From Bifidobacterium amazonense (GTDB lineage Bacteria > Actinomycetota > Actinomycetes > Actinomycetales > Bifidobacteriaceae), in the NCBI RefSeq assembly GCF_018555435.2, contig NZ_JAFEJT020000002.1, positions 1 through 64,000 on the forward strand: 64,000 bases of DNA, read 5' to 3'. The notes beneath the pieces are model-generated. The model did no database searches. It was not told the DNA's origin and was given only the letters and a program-made list of their open reading frames with translations. The translations under genes and the position numbers were made by a program. This document shows, piece after piece, positions 1-8,108 of the stretch (positions are counted from its first letter, which is position 1; the number at the start of each line of letters is the position of its first letter).

Positions 1-1
1 C

Positions 2-328
2 GAAGGCGCGCTGTGGCGCAACGGCAACTGGAAACTCGTCCTCAACCTGTACAAGCCGAGCTGGGGCGAGTCGTACCGCTCCATCGCCGCGCGCATGAGC
101 GAGTTCGCACGCGAAAAAGTCGCGCAGCATCCCGGCGAACAGATCGTCGTCGTCAGCCACGAATCGCCGATCTGGTCGTACCGGCACCTGCTGGAGACCG
201 GGCATCCGGAACACTGGATGTTCCTGCGCAAGACCGCGCTCGCATCCGTCACGTCCGTCACGTACGACTGCGCGACCGGCAATGTGATGTCAATCACGTA
301 CGTCGACCCCGCGGCCGACGTACAGTAG
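2..328 (+). CDS. Histidine phosphatase family protein (3' part only)
   Basis: The gene runs in from the left edge, so only its last 108 residues are present. The segment VVVSHESPIWSYRHLLETG fits the second half of a histidine phosphatase (phosphoglycerate mutase-like) fold, where the late His of the SHES motif is one of the two catalytic histidines. The first catalytic RHG motif lies outside the window. Substrate cannot be told. The next gene on the same strand follows after 74 bp and may be cotranscribed. Confidence 0.75.
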   Translation, partial: EGALWRNGNWKLVLNLYKPSWGESYRSIAARMSEFAREKVAQHPGEQIVVVSHESPIWSYRHLLETGHPEHWMFLRKTALASVTSVTYDCATGNVMSITYVDPAADVQ

Positions 329-402
329 CGCGACAATGATAGACGGAGTAGCATGCCCGGCTACGGCGGGCGCGCTGCGGAAACGTATGCAAAGGAGCGA
401 AT

Positions 403-1377
403 ATGGGGTTTGCAATCAATGACGATGCCGTCGCGCGCGTGGCCGCGTTGCCCGGTGTGCGCGCCGCGGCCGAGGCCGGTGCGCAGCTGATCGCGCTGTG
501 GCCGCTGACCGACGCCAAGCAGATGGACAACGATGCGAAATACGCGGAGAACCTGCAGGTGCGTCTCACGCGCACGATCGCGCGCGTGGCGACCGGCGAG
601 GATGTGACCGTGCCCGACGCCGAGTTCGTGTACGAAGGCGCGGACGAGATCCCCGGCCGCCCGCAGGAGATCGTCGACGCGCTGCTCGCCGCGAACGACG
701 CGTACGACACGATGGTCGGCTACCGCGACCACCGCGATCCGAACGTGCTATTCGAGTCGACCGACGCGATGGGCGTGACGTGGTCGGACGCGACCGTCGA
801 CGCGCTGCGCGACGCCCTGCCGCAGGTCGAGCGGGCCGTTGCGGCGGATGCCGCCGATTCCGGTGGGGCCGAGGCCGGTGCGGCTGCGACCGGCGATCCG
901 GCCGATGCCCCGGCGTCCCCCGAACTGGTCGACGGTCTGGCCGACCGATTCGCACAGGCTCTGGTGATCTGCGACGGACTGTTCGCCGTGATCGACGCAA
1001 CGCTCGCGGCCGAACCCGGTTCGCGCGAGGCCGCCGTCGCCAAGCTGCCGATCATCCTGTTCGTCAACGAACTGCGCGAGCAGATGGCCGTGCCGCGCCT
1101 GTGCCTGAGCGACGGGCAGTATCAGGCACTGCTCGACGCGCGTGCGGCTGCGGCTGCGGCTGCGGCCGGCGGTTCGGACACGCTGGACGCCACTGCCGAG
1201 GCGATCGCGCTGATCGCCGTCAACGAGTGGAAGCGCCACTACGACGACGTGACCTGGGACCCCGACGAGGCCAAGCGTCGCGCCAAGGAGGAGGACGAGC
1301 GCAAGAACAAGGAGGCGCTCGCCGCCAAGTTCGCCCACATCAAGGACGACCCCTCCAAGCCCGAAGTCGAACTCTGA
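403..1377 (+). CDS. Hypothetical protein, 324 aa
   Basis: I do not recognise a family. The start MGFAINDDAVARV is preceded by AAAGGAG about 8 bases upstream. The protein is soluble, with no signal peptide or membrane segment. It is Ala- and Asp-rich, with an Ala-rich linker near residues 150-170 and a run of alanines near 246-256. The C-terminus is charged and probably helical, with consecutive EEDERK-type residues that may form a short coiled coil. Codon use is like its neighbours, so it looks like a resident gene. It follows the phosphatase gene on the same strand and ends at a hairpin between convergent genes. Confidence 0.75.
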   Translation: MGFAINDDAVARVAALPGVRAAAEAGAQLIALWPLTDAKQMDNDAKYAENLQVRLTRTIARVATGEDVTVPDAEFVYEGADEIPGRPQEIVDALLAANDAYDTMVGYRDHRDPNVLFESTDAMGVTWSDATVDALRDALPQVERAVAADAADSGGAEAGAAATGDPADAPASPELVDGLADRFAQALVICDGLFAVIDATLAAEPGSREAAVAKLPIILFVNELREQMAVPRLCLSDGQYQALLDARAAAAAAAAGGSDTLDATAEAIALIAVNEWKRHYDDVTWDPDEAKRRAKEEDERKNKEALAAKFAHIKDDPSKPEVEL

Positions 1378-1423
1378 CGTCGCGGTTCGGCGTCTGTCCC
1401 GAAGCGTCGGGAAACGACATATG

Positions 1424-1455
1424 AGAGGGCCGACCCCGCGTGGGATCGGCCCTCT
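1424..1455. terminator. Hairpin between convergent genes
   Basis: Perfect 10-bp stem AGAGGGCCGA / TCGGCCCTCT with a 12-base loop, lying between the stop of the 324-aa gene and the convergent DUF805 gene. There is no long T-run, so its strength as a terminator is uncertain. Confidence 0.55.
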
Positions 1456-1514
1456 GTCATGTGCTCAGTCATGCGCTCATGGGCGTGCCGCCGGCCATGC
1501 CGGAAGCTGCCCCG

Positions 1515-3224
1515 TCACTGCTGGGGCGGGTACTGGTTGTTGCCGTCGTACGGGTTCTGCGGCTGCTGGCCGCCGTTCTGCGGATACCCGTTCTGCGGAT
1601 ACGCGCCGGACGCTGGATCCGGATATTGGCCCTGATACTGCCCGTTGTACTGTCCGCTCGCGTCGGCGGGATATTGGGACTGCTGAGCCGGCTGAGCCAC
1701 GGGCTGGGCGTACGGATCCTGCTGCGCCGGCTGGGCCGGATACTGGCCGTTGGGATACTGCTGCCCGTTCGGCTGGCCGTACTGGGGCTGGCCGTACTGG
1801 GGCTGGCCGTACTGGGGCTGGCCATACGGCTGTCCGTACTGCGTCTGTCCGTACTGCGCCTGCTGCGGCCCCATCGGCGGATACGGCTGGACATAGTCGT
1901 CGTCGAAACGCACACCTTCCGGCTTGCTGGCCTGGGCCATGAACACGATCCAGATGATGCCCGGAACAATCGCAAGCAGCAGGCCGAGCAGGAACACCAT
2001 CACGCCGCCGGCCGACATGCCGTAGTGCTGCCCATACCCGTACCCGTAGTAGCCGCTGTCGTATCCGGCCAGCAGGCCGACGAGTGCGGTGCCGCCGCCC
2101 ACGACCATGAGGATGCCGCCGATGAACGGCACGACGTACAGCGGGATCAGCAGCTTGCCGGAACGGTTCGTATCATGCAGTCGGCGCACACTCAATGCGA
2201 CCGTCGGCCCGATAATCGCCAGATCCCAGATCACGGTCAGGAACGACGTGTGGCCGTCGGTCGATTCCGACAGCATGTTCAGCACGAAGCTGATCGCGAA
2301 CGACGCCAGCATCCACCACCAGAACTCGCTGCGCGACGCGCGCCCCTTGAACGTGGCGTACTTCTTCCAGAACCGCAGGAACGCTTCCGGGAAGGGGCAG
2401 CCGTAATACGGCTTGTTCAGCGGTGGCACGCCGTACTGCACGCCCGCGCCCGGTCCGCCGGCCGGCATGCCGTACTGTGGCATCACGCCCTGCGGCGGCA
2501 TCTGATAGCCCGGCTGACCCTGACCGTACGGATTCTGCCCGGCCTGTCCCTGACCGTACTGGCCTTGGTCATACGGATTCTGCCCGTACGGCTGGTTCGT
2601 CTGCCCGTACTGCGGCGCGTACTGTCCATACGCCGGCTGTTCCTGACCGGTCGGTGCGTACTGTCCGTACGACTGTCCGGCGTCCGGCTGACCGTATGCC
2701 TGATCGTACGGACTGGCCGAGCCGTACTGCGGTTGCGGATCGAACGGGTTGGCCGGGGGAGTCTGTGGTGCGGCCTGTCCGTAGGTTGCGTCGCCTGTCG
2801 TTTGTCCATATTCCGACTCGGCATACGACGGCTGGGTGTACGCCGACGAGTACGACTGGCCGTACGGTTCCTGCGCATAGCCGTTCGCATTGGTCGGGTC
2901 GCTTGGCTGCGGTGTCTGCGGCTCCGGCTGGGCGACCGGCGTGACCGGTGTCGCCGGCGTGGTCGGTTCAGGAGTAGTCGTCTCGGTCGGTGTGGTCGAC
3001 TCGGTCGATTCGGTCGGCGTGATTGGTGTGGTCGAGGGCGCCGGCTCGGTCGGTGTGGTCGACTCGGTTGACGGCAGATGTGCACTGTTCGGCTCCGGCG
3101 TCTGGTTGTACAGCGTTTCCGCGCTCAAATCGGGGATGTCCGGCATGCTCAGAGACCCGACGCCGGGAATGTCCGGTATCGCCGGCACATGCGGCTCATT
3201 GGGATTGTTGTTGGCATCGGTCAT
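1515..3224 (-). CDS. DUF805 membrane protein with long Q/Y/G/P-rich arms
   Basis: The start MTDANNNPNEPHVP is chosen because AAGGGAG lies 7 bases upstream; a longer reading frame upstream lacks such a site. The 569-aa protein has three parts. The N-terminal arm (about 260 residues) is rich in Thr/Pro/Glu and then in YGQ and PYGQ repeats. The DUF805 core (roughly 275-430) begins PEAFLRFWKKYATFKGRASR and has about four membrane helices. The C-terminal arm has tandem QYGQP units. DUF805 proteins are small membrane proteins of unknown role; the disordered arms make this one far longer than the usual 110-150 residues. The arms probably face the cytoplasm or wall and may mediate assembly, which is inference. 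Confidence 0.85.
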   Translation of the reverse strand: MTDANNNPNEPHVPAIPDIPGVGSLSMPDIPDLSAETLYNQTPEPNSAHLPSTESTTPTEPAPSTTPITPTESTESTTPTETTTPEPTTPATPVTPVAQPEPQTPQPSDPTNANGYAQEPYGQSYSSAYTQPSYAESEYGQTTGDATYGQAAPQTPPANPFDPQPQYGSASPYDQAYGQPDAGQSYGQYAPTGQEQPAYGQYAPQYGQTNQPYGQNPYDQGQYGQGQAGQNPYGQGQPGYQMPPQGVMPQYGMPAGGPGAGVQYGVPPLNKPYYGCPFPEAFLRFWKKYATFKGRASRSEFWWWMLASFAISFVLNMLSESTDGHTSFLTVIWDLAIIGPTVALSVRRLHDTNRSGKLLIPLYVVPFIGGILMVVGGGTALVGLLAGYDSGYYGYGYGQHYGMSAGGVMVFLLGLLLAIVPGIIWIVFMAQASKPEGVRFDDDYVQPYPPMGPQQAQYGQTQYGQPYGQPQYGQPQYGQPQYGQPNGQQYPNGQYPAQPAQQDPYAQPVAQPAQQSQYPADASGQYNGQYQGQYPDPASGAYPQNGYPQNGGQQPQNPYDGNNQYPPQQ

Positions 3225-3517
3225 CGTTTCGCTCCCTTCGCTGGAATGATGACGTTCACACCCATTCTTCCACAATTACGACGCTCCGTCCGTATTTGCC
3301 CAGTTCCCGTTTCTTCACTACGGGGAGCGTGACCGGGAGCGGATGGTCCCAATGGCAGGCATCTCAGAATCCTTGATATTCCAACGATTCCTGATCCGTC
3401 GGGTATCGGTGCGGGCGCTCCTCGTCACGCTCCCTGTCACATTTGCCGTGCGCGAGTTGGGCACGGGTCGGTTGCGCGGGCACTCCTGTGGGTCAGTCCT
3501 GCAGGGCGGCCCGCAGG

Positions 3518-4576
3518 TCAGTCCCGCCGCCACGCGTCGAAGAGCCGCAGCTTGGCGAACAGGTCGCCGAACAGGAGCCGGTTGTCGATCTGCGTGATCA
3601 CATGAATGCCGCGCCCGGCCAAGGCGTCCGCCTCGCTCACCGGTTCGATTGGTCCCGGCCGGTCGTCGGCGTCCAGCGTCGGCCGCGCCGCAGTCACCCA
3701 TCCGTGCGAGGCGGGGGCCGTGTCCCACGGCGTGAGCAGTGCGGTCAGGCTCACCAGCGGCGAATCGCCGAGGCAGTACGCGCCGGTCGGTCGAGTGCCG
3801 TACCGATTGCCGTTGAACCGAATACGGTCGATTTCACCGCACAGATACTCGCCCAGCTTGCCGCACGGCCGCACGTTCGCCGCCAGTTCCGCCGTCGAGA
3901 CGAGGCATTGACGATAGGCGTTGCGCGGCACCTGCCACAGCGGCAGATCGCAGTCGGCGAGCAGCATGCGTGCCGCGACCGGGTCGATTTCGGCGTTGTA
4001 CTCGCGCATCGGCCGGCCCAGCGGAGGTTCGGCCAGTCCCGGATACTCCTGACCGCCGATCCACACGACCGTCATGCGCCGGGCGATGCGCGGCTCGATC
4101 AGCCACGCGCTCATCAGATCGGTCACGCCGCCGCCGGCCACGTAGTACAGCGGCAGGTCGGTGTCGTCGCGCATCGCCTCGCGTATGATCGCCTCGCTCG
4201 CCGCGCCTCGCTGCGGGGTCGAGGGATCCGGCAACGGCAGTTCCGATCCGGTGACGAGCAGATCGTCGTAGTCTCGCAGTCCCATAAGCGCGAACATGCG
4301 CTCGATGCGGGCGCGTCCGTTCGCGGCTGTGGTGTCCGACCCGTCGATGAAGTCGCCGTGCCGCAGATGCGAGCAGACGATGAACCGGATGTCGACCGAA
4401 TCCGAAAGCAGATGATGCGCGAGCTGGAACAGGTCGTCCGGGTCGCCCGCGAAGTCGTTGTCGATGATGACGCGACATGCGGCCTGCCGCGGCCCGTCGC
4501 CGAGCCATGGGCTCGTGTTCGGCCGCCATGTCCGTTCGGCGGCAGTGCCTGACTGATGACCGTCAATGATTTCCAT
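3518..4576 (-). CDS. Nucleoside hydrolase-like protein
   Basis: 352 aa. The segment IIDNDFAGDPDDLFQLAHHL resembles the Asp-rich calcium-binding motif at the N-terminus of inosine/uridine-preferring nucleoside hydrolases, followed by a Rossmann-like fold with LPLYYVAGGGVTDL and MTVVWIGGQEYPG. These enzymes cleave N-ribosides to ribose and base; the true substrate here is unknown. The second Met was chosen as start because AGGA lies 5-6 bases before it; a start four codons earlier is possible. It follows two GH43 genes on the same strand after about 180 bp, so a role in pentoside metabolism is conceivable but not shown. Confidence 0.65.
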   Translation of the reverse strand: MEIIDGHQSGTAAERTWRPNTSPWLGDGPRQAACRVIIDNDFAGDPDDLFQLAHHLLSDSVDIRFIVCSHLRHGDFIDGSDTTAANGRARIERMFALMGLRDYDDLLVTGSELPLPDPSTPQRGAASEAIIREAMRDDTDLPLYYVAGGGVTDLMSAWLIEPRIARRMTVVWIGGQEYPGLAEPPLGRPMREYNAEIDPVAARMLLADCDLPLWQVPRNAYRQCLVSTAELAANVRPCGKLGEYLCGEIDRIRFNGNRYGTRPTGAYCLGDSPLVSLTALLTPWDTAPASHGWVTAARPTLDADDRPGPIEPVSEADALAGRGIHVITQIDNRLLFGDLFAKLRLFDAWRRD

Positions 4577-4755
4577 GGTCCTCACCATTCCGTTTCATTG
4601 CAGCATATACAGCGTTGTAGTAAACAATACTCATCATACTCGCCAAGATACCGGAGGAGGCGCTTCTTATACGTCATGACACGAAGGGTCGGGAAGACCG
4701 GACGGGACATGACGCCGAGAAGGGGCCGTTGCACCGCGATCCGCGAATCACGCCA

Positions 4756-6354
4756 TCAGACCCGCGAGCCCCAGATCGCCCGGTTGCCGCCGATCGCGGT
4801 GAACGTGAGCGTGGAGCGGCCGTCGGTCTCGCGCGGCAGCACCGCGAACACGCCCGTGTACGTCATGCCGTCGATCGTGAGCGCCACGTCGCTGTCGCAG
4901 CAGCGCACGCCGGCCGGGGCGGCGCCGAGCATCCGCCACGATCCGCGCGAGATGGGTCCGTCGGTCGGCCGCGGGGCCGCGCCCGGCGTGTCACTGAATT
5001 CGATCCGTCCGCCGCTGGTCACCCGGCCGTCGGGCTGCAGCGTGATCGTCTCCGGCAGGTTCACGCCGTGCCATGATCCGTCCGCGTCGCGCGTGCCGTC
5101 GAAGTACGTGTGCGGATCGTGCCGCACGAGCTCGTAGTCGCCGGCCAGATGCGCGGGATGCGCACGATCCGACTCGTATGACGGCCGTGCGTCCGTTGCG
5201 CGATCCGGCAACGCGGACGGCGGCAGCGCGACCGAACCGCGGTACTTGTACGGGGCGGCGGCCAGCCAGCCGTCGGCCGTGGGCAGCAGCTCGCGCACGC
5301 GCGCCTCGAAATCGTCCTCGCCGCGGCCAACGAACCGCGTGTGGTACGTGAGGAACAGCCGGCCGTCCGAGTTGCGAGTCAGCACCGAATTGTGCCCCTG
5401 CGACACCTCCACGTCGCGGTCGCTGACCGGCCCGCCGCTCCATCGCACCGACGACGTGAGCCGCACGCCGGTGTCCTTGGTCTGGTTGTCGGGGATCTCG
5501 CCGTTGGAGATGGCCGGATTGCCGTTCTGGTCGACGTACGGGCCGACGAGGTTGCGCGAGCGGAACAGGCGGATCTGGTAGCCGCCGGTGCGGCCGAGCC
5601 AGCCGTACGACATGAACAGGTACCACCAGCCGTTGCGGTGCACGAAATACGAGCCTTCGCCGGAATTCCAGTAGCCGCCGGCGACCTTCACGCCGTAGTA
5701 CGGGTCGGACGCGTCGGGCACGAGCGGGTAACGCGTCGCGTAGTCGCGCAGGCCGGTGGCCGGGTCGAGCCTGAACATCCAGATGCCGCCGAACCACGAG
5801 CCGACGCTCATCCACATCTCGCCGTGGTCGCAGCGGATCGGCGCGGCGTCGATCGCGTTGATCCGCGTGTCCTTGAGCGAACGGTAGCGGGCGAGATCAC
5901 CGTGAGCCTCCGTCTCGCCGAGCACACGCGGCACGTCGGTCGCGTCGACGTTGTCCGGACCGAACCCGGAGTAGACGACCGGCCCGACGTACGTCCAGTC
6001 GCCGTCGAGATGCTCGGCGGTCAGCAGCACGATCACCGAACGGAATTCATGGCCGTTGACCGACAGGTACATGCACCACTTGCGCATCACGTCGTTCCAC
6101 ACCACGTCCGGGGCCCAGGTGTTGCCGCGCAGATCGGGGTTCTCCGGCTGCTCGGGCCACGCCTGCCAGATCGAACCGAGCAGACGTTCCGGATCGCGGC
6201 TCAGGTTGTTCTCGAACGGCTTCCAGTGGACGAGGTCGCTGCTGCGCGCCCACTTGCGGTGCGTGCCGAACAGGTAGTACGTGCCGTTCTCCTCGATGAT
6301 GGCCGGGTCGTGGATGGCGGGGCCGGGTACGGCCGGGGCGTGTTGCTGGTTCAT
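4756..6354 (-). CDS. GH43 arabinanase-like enzyme, cytoplasmic
   Basis: 532 aa, no signal peptide. The GH43 five-bladed propeller shows the expected acidic residues: Asp in HDPAIIEENGTYYLFG (base), Asp in INAIDAAP (pKa modulator) and Glu in NSGEGSYFVHRNGWW (acid). The C-terminal part from about residue 390 (LAGDYELVRHDP through GGNRAIWGSRV) looks like the beta-barrel domain of extracellular endo-1,5-arabinanases. It is closely similar along its whole length to the lipoprotein encoded just upstream, from which it is separated by 35 bp, so the two form an operon of paralogues. Likely substrate is alpha-1,5-arabinan or arabino-oligosaccharides taken up by the cell. Confidence 0.85.
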   Translation of the reverse strand: MNQQHAPAVPGPAIHDPAIIEENGTYYLFGTHRKWARSSDLVHWKPFENNLSRDPERLLGSIWQAWPEQPENPDLRGNTWAPDVVWNDVMRKWCMYLSVNGHEFRSVIVLLTAEHLDGDWTYVGPVVYSGFGPDNVDATDVPRVLGETEAHGDLARYRSLKDTRINAIDAAPIRCDHGEMWMSVGSWFGGIWMFRLDPATGLRDYATRYPLVPDASDPYYGVKVAGGYWNSGEGSYFVHRNGWWYLFMSYGWLGRTGGYQIRLFRSRNLVGPYVDQNGNPAISNGEIPDNQTKDTGVRLTSSVRWSGGPVSDRDVEVSQGHNSVLTRNSDGRLFLTYHTRFVGRGEDDFEARVRELLPTADGWLAAAPYKYRGSVALPPSALPDRATDARPSYESDRAHPAHLAGDYELVRHDPHTYFDGTRDADGSWHGVNLPETITLQPDGRVTSGGRIEFSDTPGAAPRPTDGPISRGSWRMLGAAPAGVRCCDSDVALTIDGMTYTGVFAVLPRETDGRSTLTFTAIGGNRAIWGSRV

Positions 6355-6389
6355 GCGTCTTCCTTATGGGTATGCGGGCCGTGAGGACC

Positions 6390-7949
6390 CTACTTCTGCG
6401 AGCCCCAGATGCACAGGTTGTTGCCGATGGCCGAGAACGTCATGACCTGCTTGAGGTCCTTGTCGCGTGGCAGCAGGTCGAACACGCCCTGATATTCCGT
6501 GCCGTCGAGCGTGATGCTCATCTGGTCGGAGCCGTCCTTGACGCTCCATGTGCCGGTCTGGTCGCCGGTCACGGTGCCGTCGGACTTGAGTGTGATGTTC
6601 ACCGCCTCGTTGACGCCGATGTAGTCGGTGCTGTCCTGGTCGGCGATGTTCTTCTTGCCTTGGAAGAACGTGTTCTGCGCGTGCGTGACCAGCTCGTAGT
6701 CGCCGGCCAGCCTGGACTTGTCGTAGCCCTTGGTCGCGGCCTTGACGCCGGTGTATTCGTATGGCGCGGCCACGATCCAGCCGTCGGAGGTGGGCAGCAG
6801 CTCGCGCACGCGCACCTCGTGCTCCTCGCCGCGGTTGGAGAAGCGCGTGTGGTAGATGATGTACGCGGTGCCGTCGCTGTCGACGAACGCCGAGTTGCCG
6901 CCCTGCGCGACCTCGATGTTCGTGTTGTCGTTGCCGCTCCACTTGACGGACGCCATCAGGCGCACGCCGATGTCCGACGTCCAGTTGCTCGCGACGGATC
7001 CGGTGTAGACGGCCGGGTTGCCGTTCTCGTCGACGTACGGGCCGGTGATGTCCTTGGAGCGGAACATGCGGATCTGGTAGCCGCCGGTCTGCTGCAGCGC
7101 GCCGTAGGAGGCGAACAGGTACCAGTAGCCGTTGGTGTGCAGCAGGTAGGAGCCTTCTCCGGAGTTGCCGTAGCCGCCGGCGAGCTTGATGCCGTAGTAC
7201 TGGTCGGACTTGTCGGTCACGGTCTGGTAGGTGGTCTTGTAGTCGCGCAGGCCGGTGGCGGGGTCGAGCTTGAACATCCACAGGCCGCCGAACCACGAGC
7301 CGAACGTCATCCACATGTCGCCGTTGTCGTCGGTCTCGACGCTCGGGTCGATCGCGTTGATCTCGGTGTCGCCGGGGGACAGGTATCGGGTGGGCACCTC
7401 GTCGGTGCCGAGCACCTTGCCGACGTCGGTCTTGTCCATCGTCTCGGTGCGGAAGCCGGAGTAGACGACCGGTCCGACGTACGTCCAGTCGCCGCCGAGA
7501 TGGTCGGCGGTCAGCAGCACGATCACGGACTTGTAGTTGGTGCCGTTGACGGACATGTACATGCACCACTTCTTCATGGTCTTGTTGTAGACGACCTCGG
7601 GGGCCCACATGTTGCCGGTCAGGTCGGAGTTGGACGGCTGCTGGGGCCATTCCTTCCAGATGCCGCCGAGGATGTCCTTGAAATCGGTGCTCAGGTTGTC
7701 GGTGAACGGCTCCCAGTTGACCAGGTCAGTGCTCTTGTACCACGCGCGGTGCGAGCCGTAGATGTAGTACGTGTCGCCGTCCTTGGCGATGGTCGGGTCG
7801 TGCGAGGAGGCGCGTTTGATGTCGGAGACCTTGGAGACGACGGGCTTGCTGCCGTCCGCCGCGGTTGCGGAACAGCCGGCGAGCGGCGCGACGGCGGCGA
7901 TGACGACGATGGCGGCCGCGATGACGCGGCGCGCGAGAGATGACTTCAT
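6390..7949 (-). CDS. GH43 endo-arabinanase-like surface lipoprotein
   Basis: 519 aa. The start MKSSLARRV has AAAGGGA about 6 bases upstream; earlier in-frame Mets lack one. A signal peptide ends in the lipobox LAGC, so the enzyme should be anchored to the outer face of the membrane. The GH43 propeller has Asp in HDPTIAKDGDTYYIYG, Asp in INAIDPS and Glu in NSGEGSYLLHTNGYW, and a C-terminal barrel domain (LAGDYELVTHAQ to NLCIWGSQK) typical of extracellular endo-alpha-1,5-L-arabinanases. It is the first gene of a minus-strand operon driven from the divergent operator region at 8036-8080. It would cut arabinan outside the cell for import by the downstream ABC system. Confidence 0.88.
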   Translation of the reverse strand: MKSSLARRVIAAAIVVIAAVAPLAGCSATAADGSKPVVSKVSDIKRASSHDPTIAKDGDTYYIYGSHRAWYKSTDLVNWEPFTDNLSTDFKDILGGIWKEWPQQPSNSDLTGNMWAPEVVYNKTMKKWCMYMSVNGTNYKSVIVLLTADHLGGDWTYVGPVVYSGFRTETMDKTDVGKVLGTDEVPTRYLSPGDTEINAIDPSVETDDNGDMWMTFGSWFGGLWMFKLDPATGLRDYKTTYQTVTDKSDQYYGIKLAGGYGNSGEGSYLLHTNGYWYLFASYGALQQTGGYQIRMFRSKDITGPYVDENGNPAVYTGSVASNWTSDIGVRLMASVKWSGNDNTNIEVAQGGNSAFVDSDGTAYIIYHTRFSNRGEEHEVRVRELLPTSDGWIVAAPYEYTGVKAATKGYDKSRLAGDYELVTHAQNTFFQGKKNIADQDSTDYIGVNEAVNITLKSDGTVTGDQTGTWSVKDGSDQMSITLDGTEYQGVFDLLPRDKDLKQVMTFSAIGNNLCIWGSQK

Positions 7950-8037
7950 GGTGTCCCTTTCGTTGGTTGGTTCCATGACCGGATCGTCTGGCAAATGGGC
8001 TTTGTTGGGGTGTACGGACACGACGCGGCGATGCATT

Positions 8038-8080
8038 TGTACAACGATGTAATTATGAGTATACTGTACATCGATGTAAA
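8038..8080. promoter_or_regulatory. Divergent promoters with two LacI-type operators
   Basis: Operators TGTACAACGATGTAA (8038-8052) and TGTACATCGATGTAA (8065-8079). The plus promoter reads TTGTAC (8037-8042), a 17-bp spacer, then TATACT (8060-8065). On the minus strand TTTACA (8080-8075), 17 bp, then CATAAT (8057-8052). Both promoters thus occupy the same 44 bp and each hexamer overlaps or adjoins an operator. A repressor bound here would shut both directions. The cognate regulator is probably the LacI protein encoded at 10336. Confidence 0.8.
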
Positions 8081-8108
8081 AGACAAGTCGAGACGAAAGG
8101 CCGTCACA

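Noticed and set aside
1440..3071. Plus-strand frame of 543 codons opposite the DUF805 gene
   Set aside because: It is the antisense of the repeat-rich DUF805 protein, with no ribosome site or domain.
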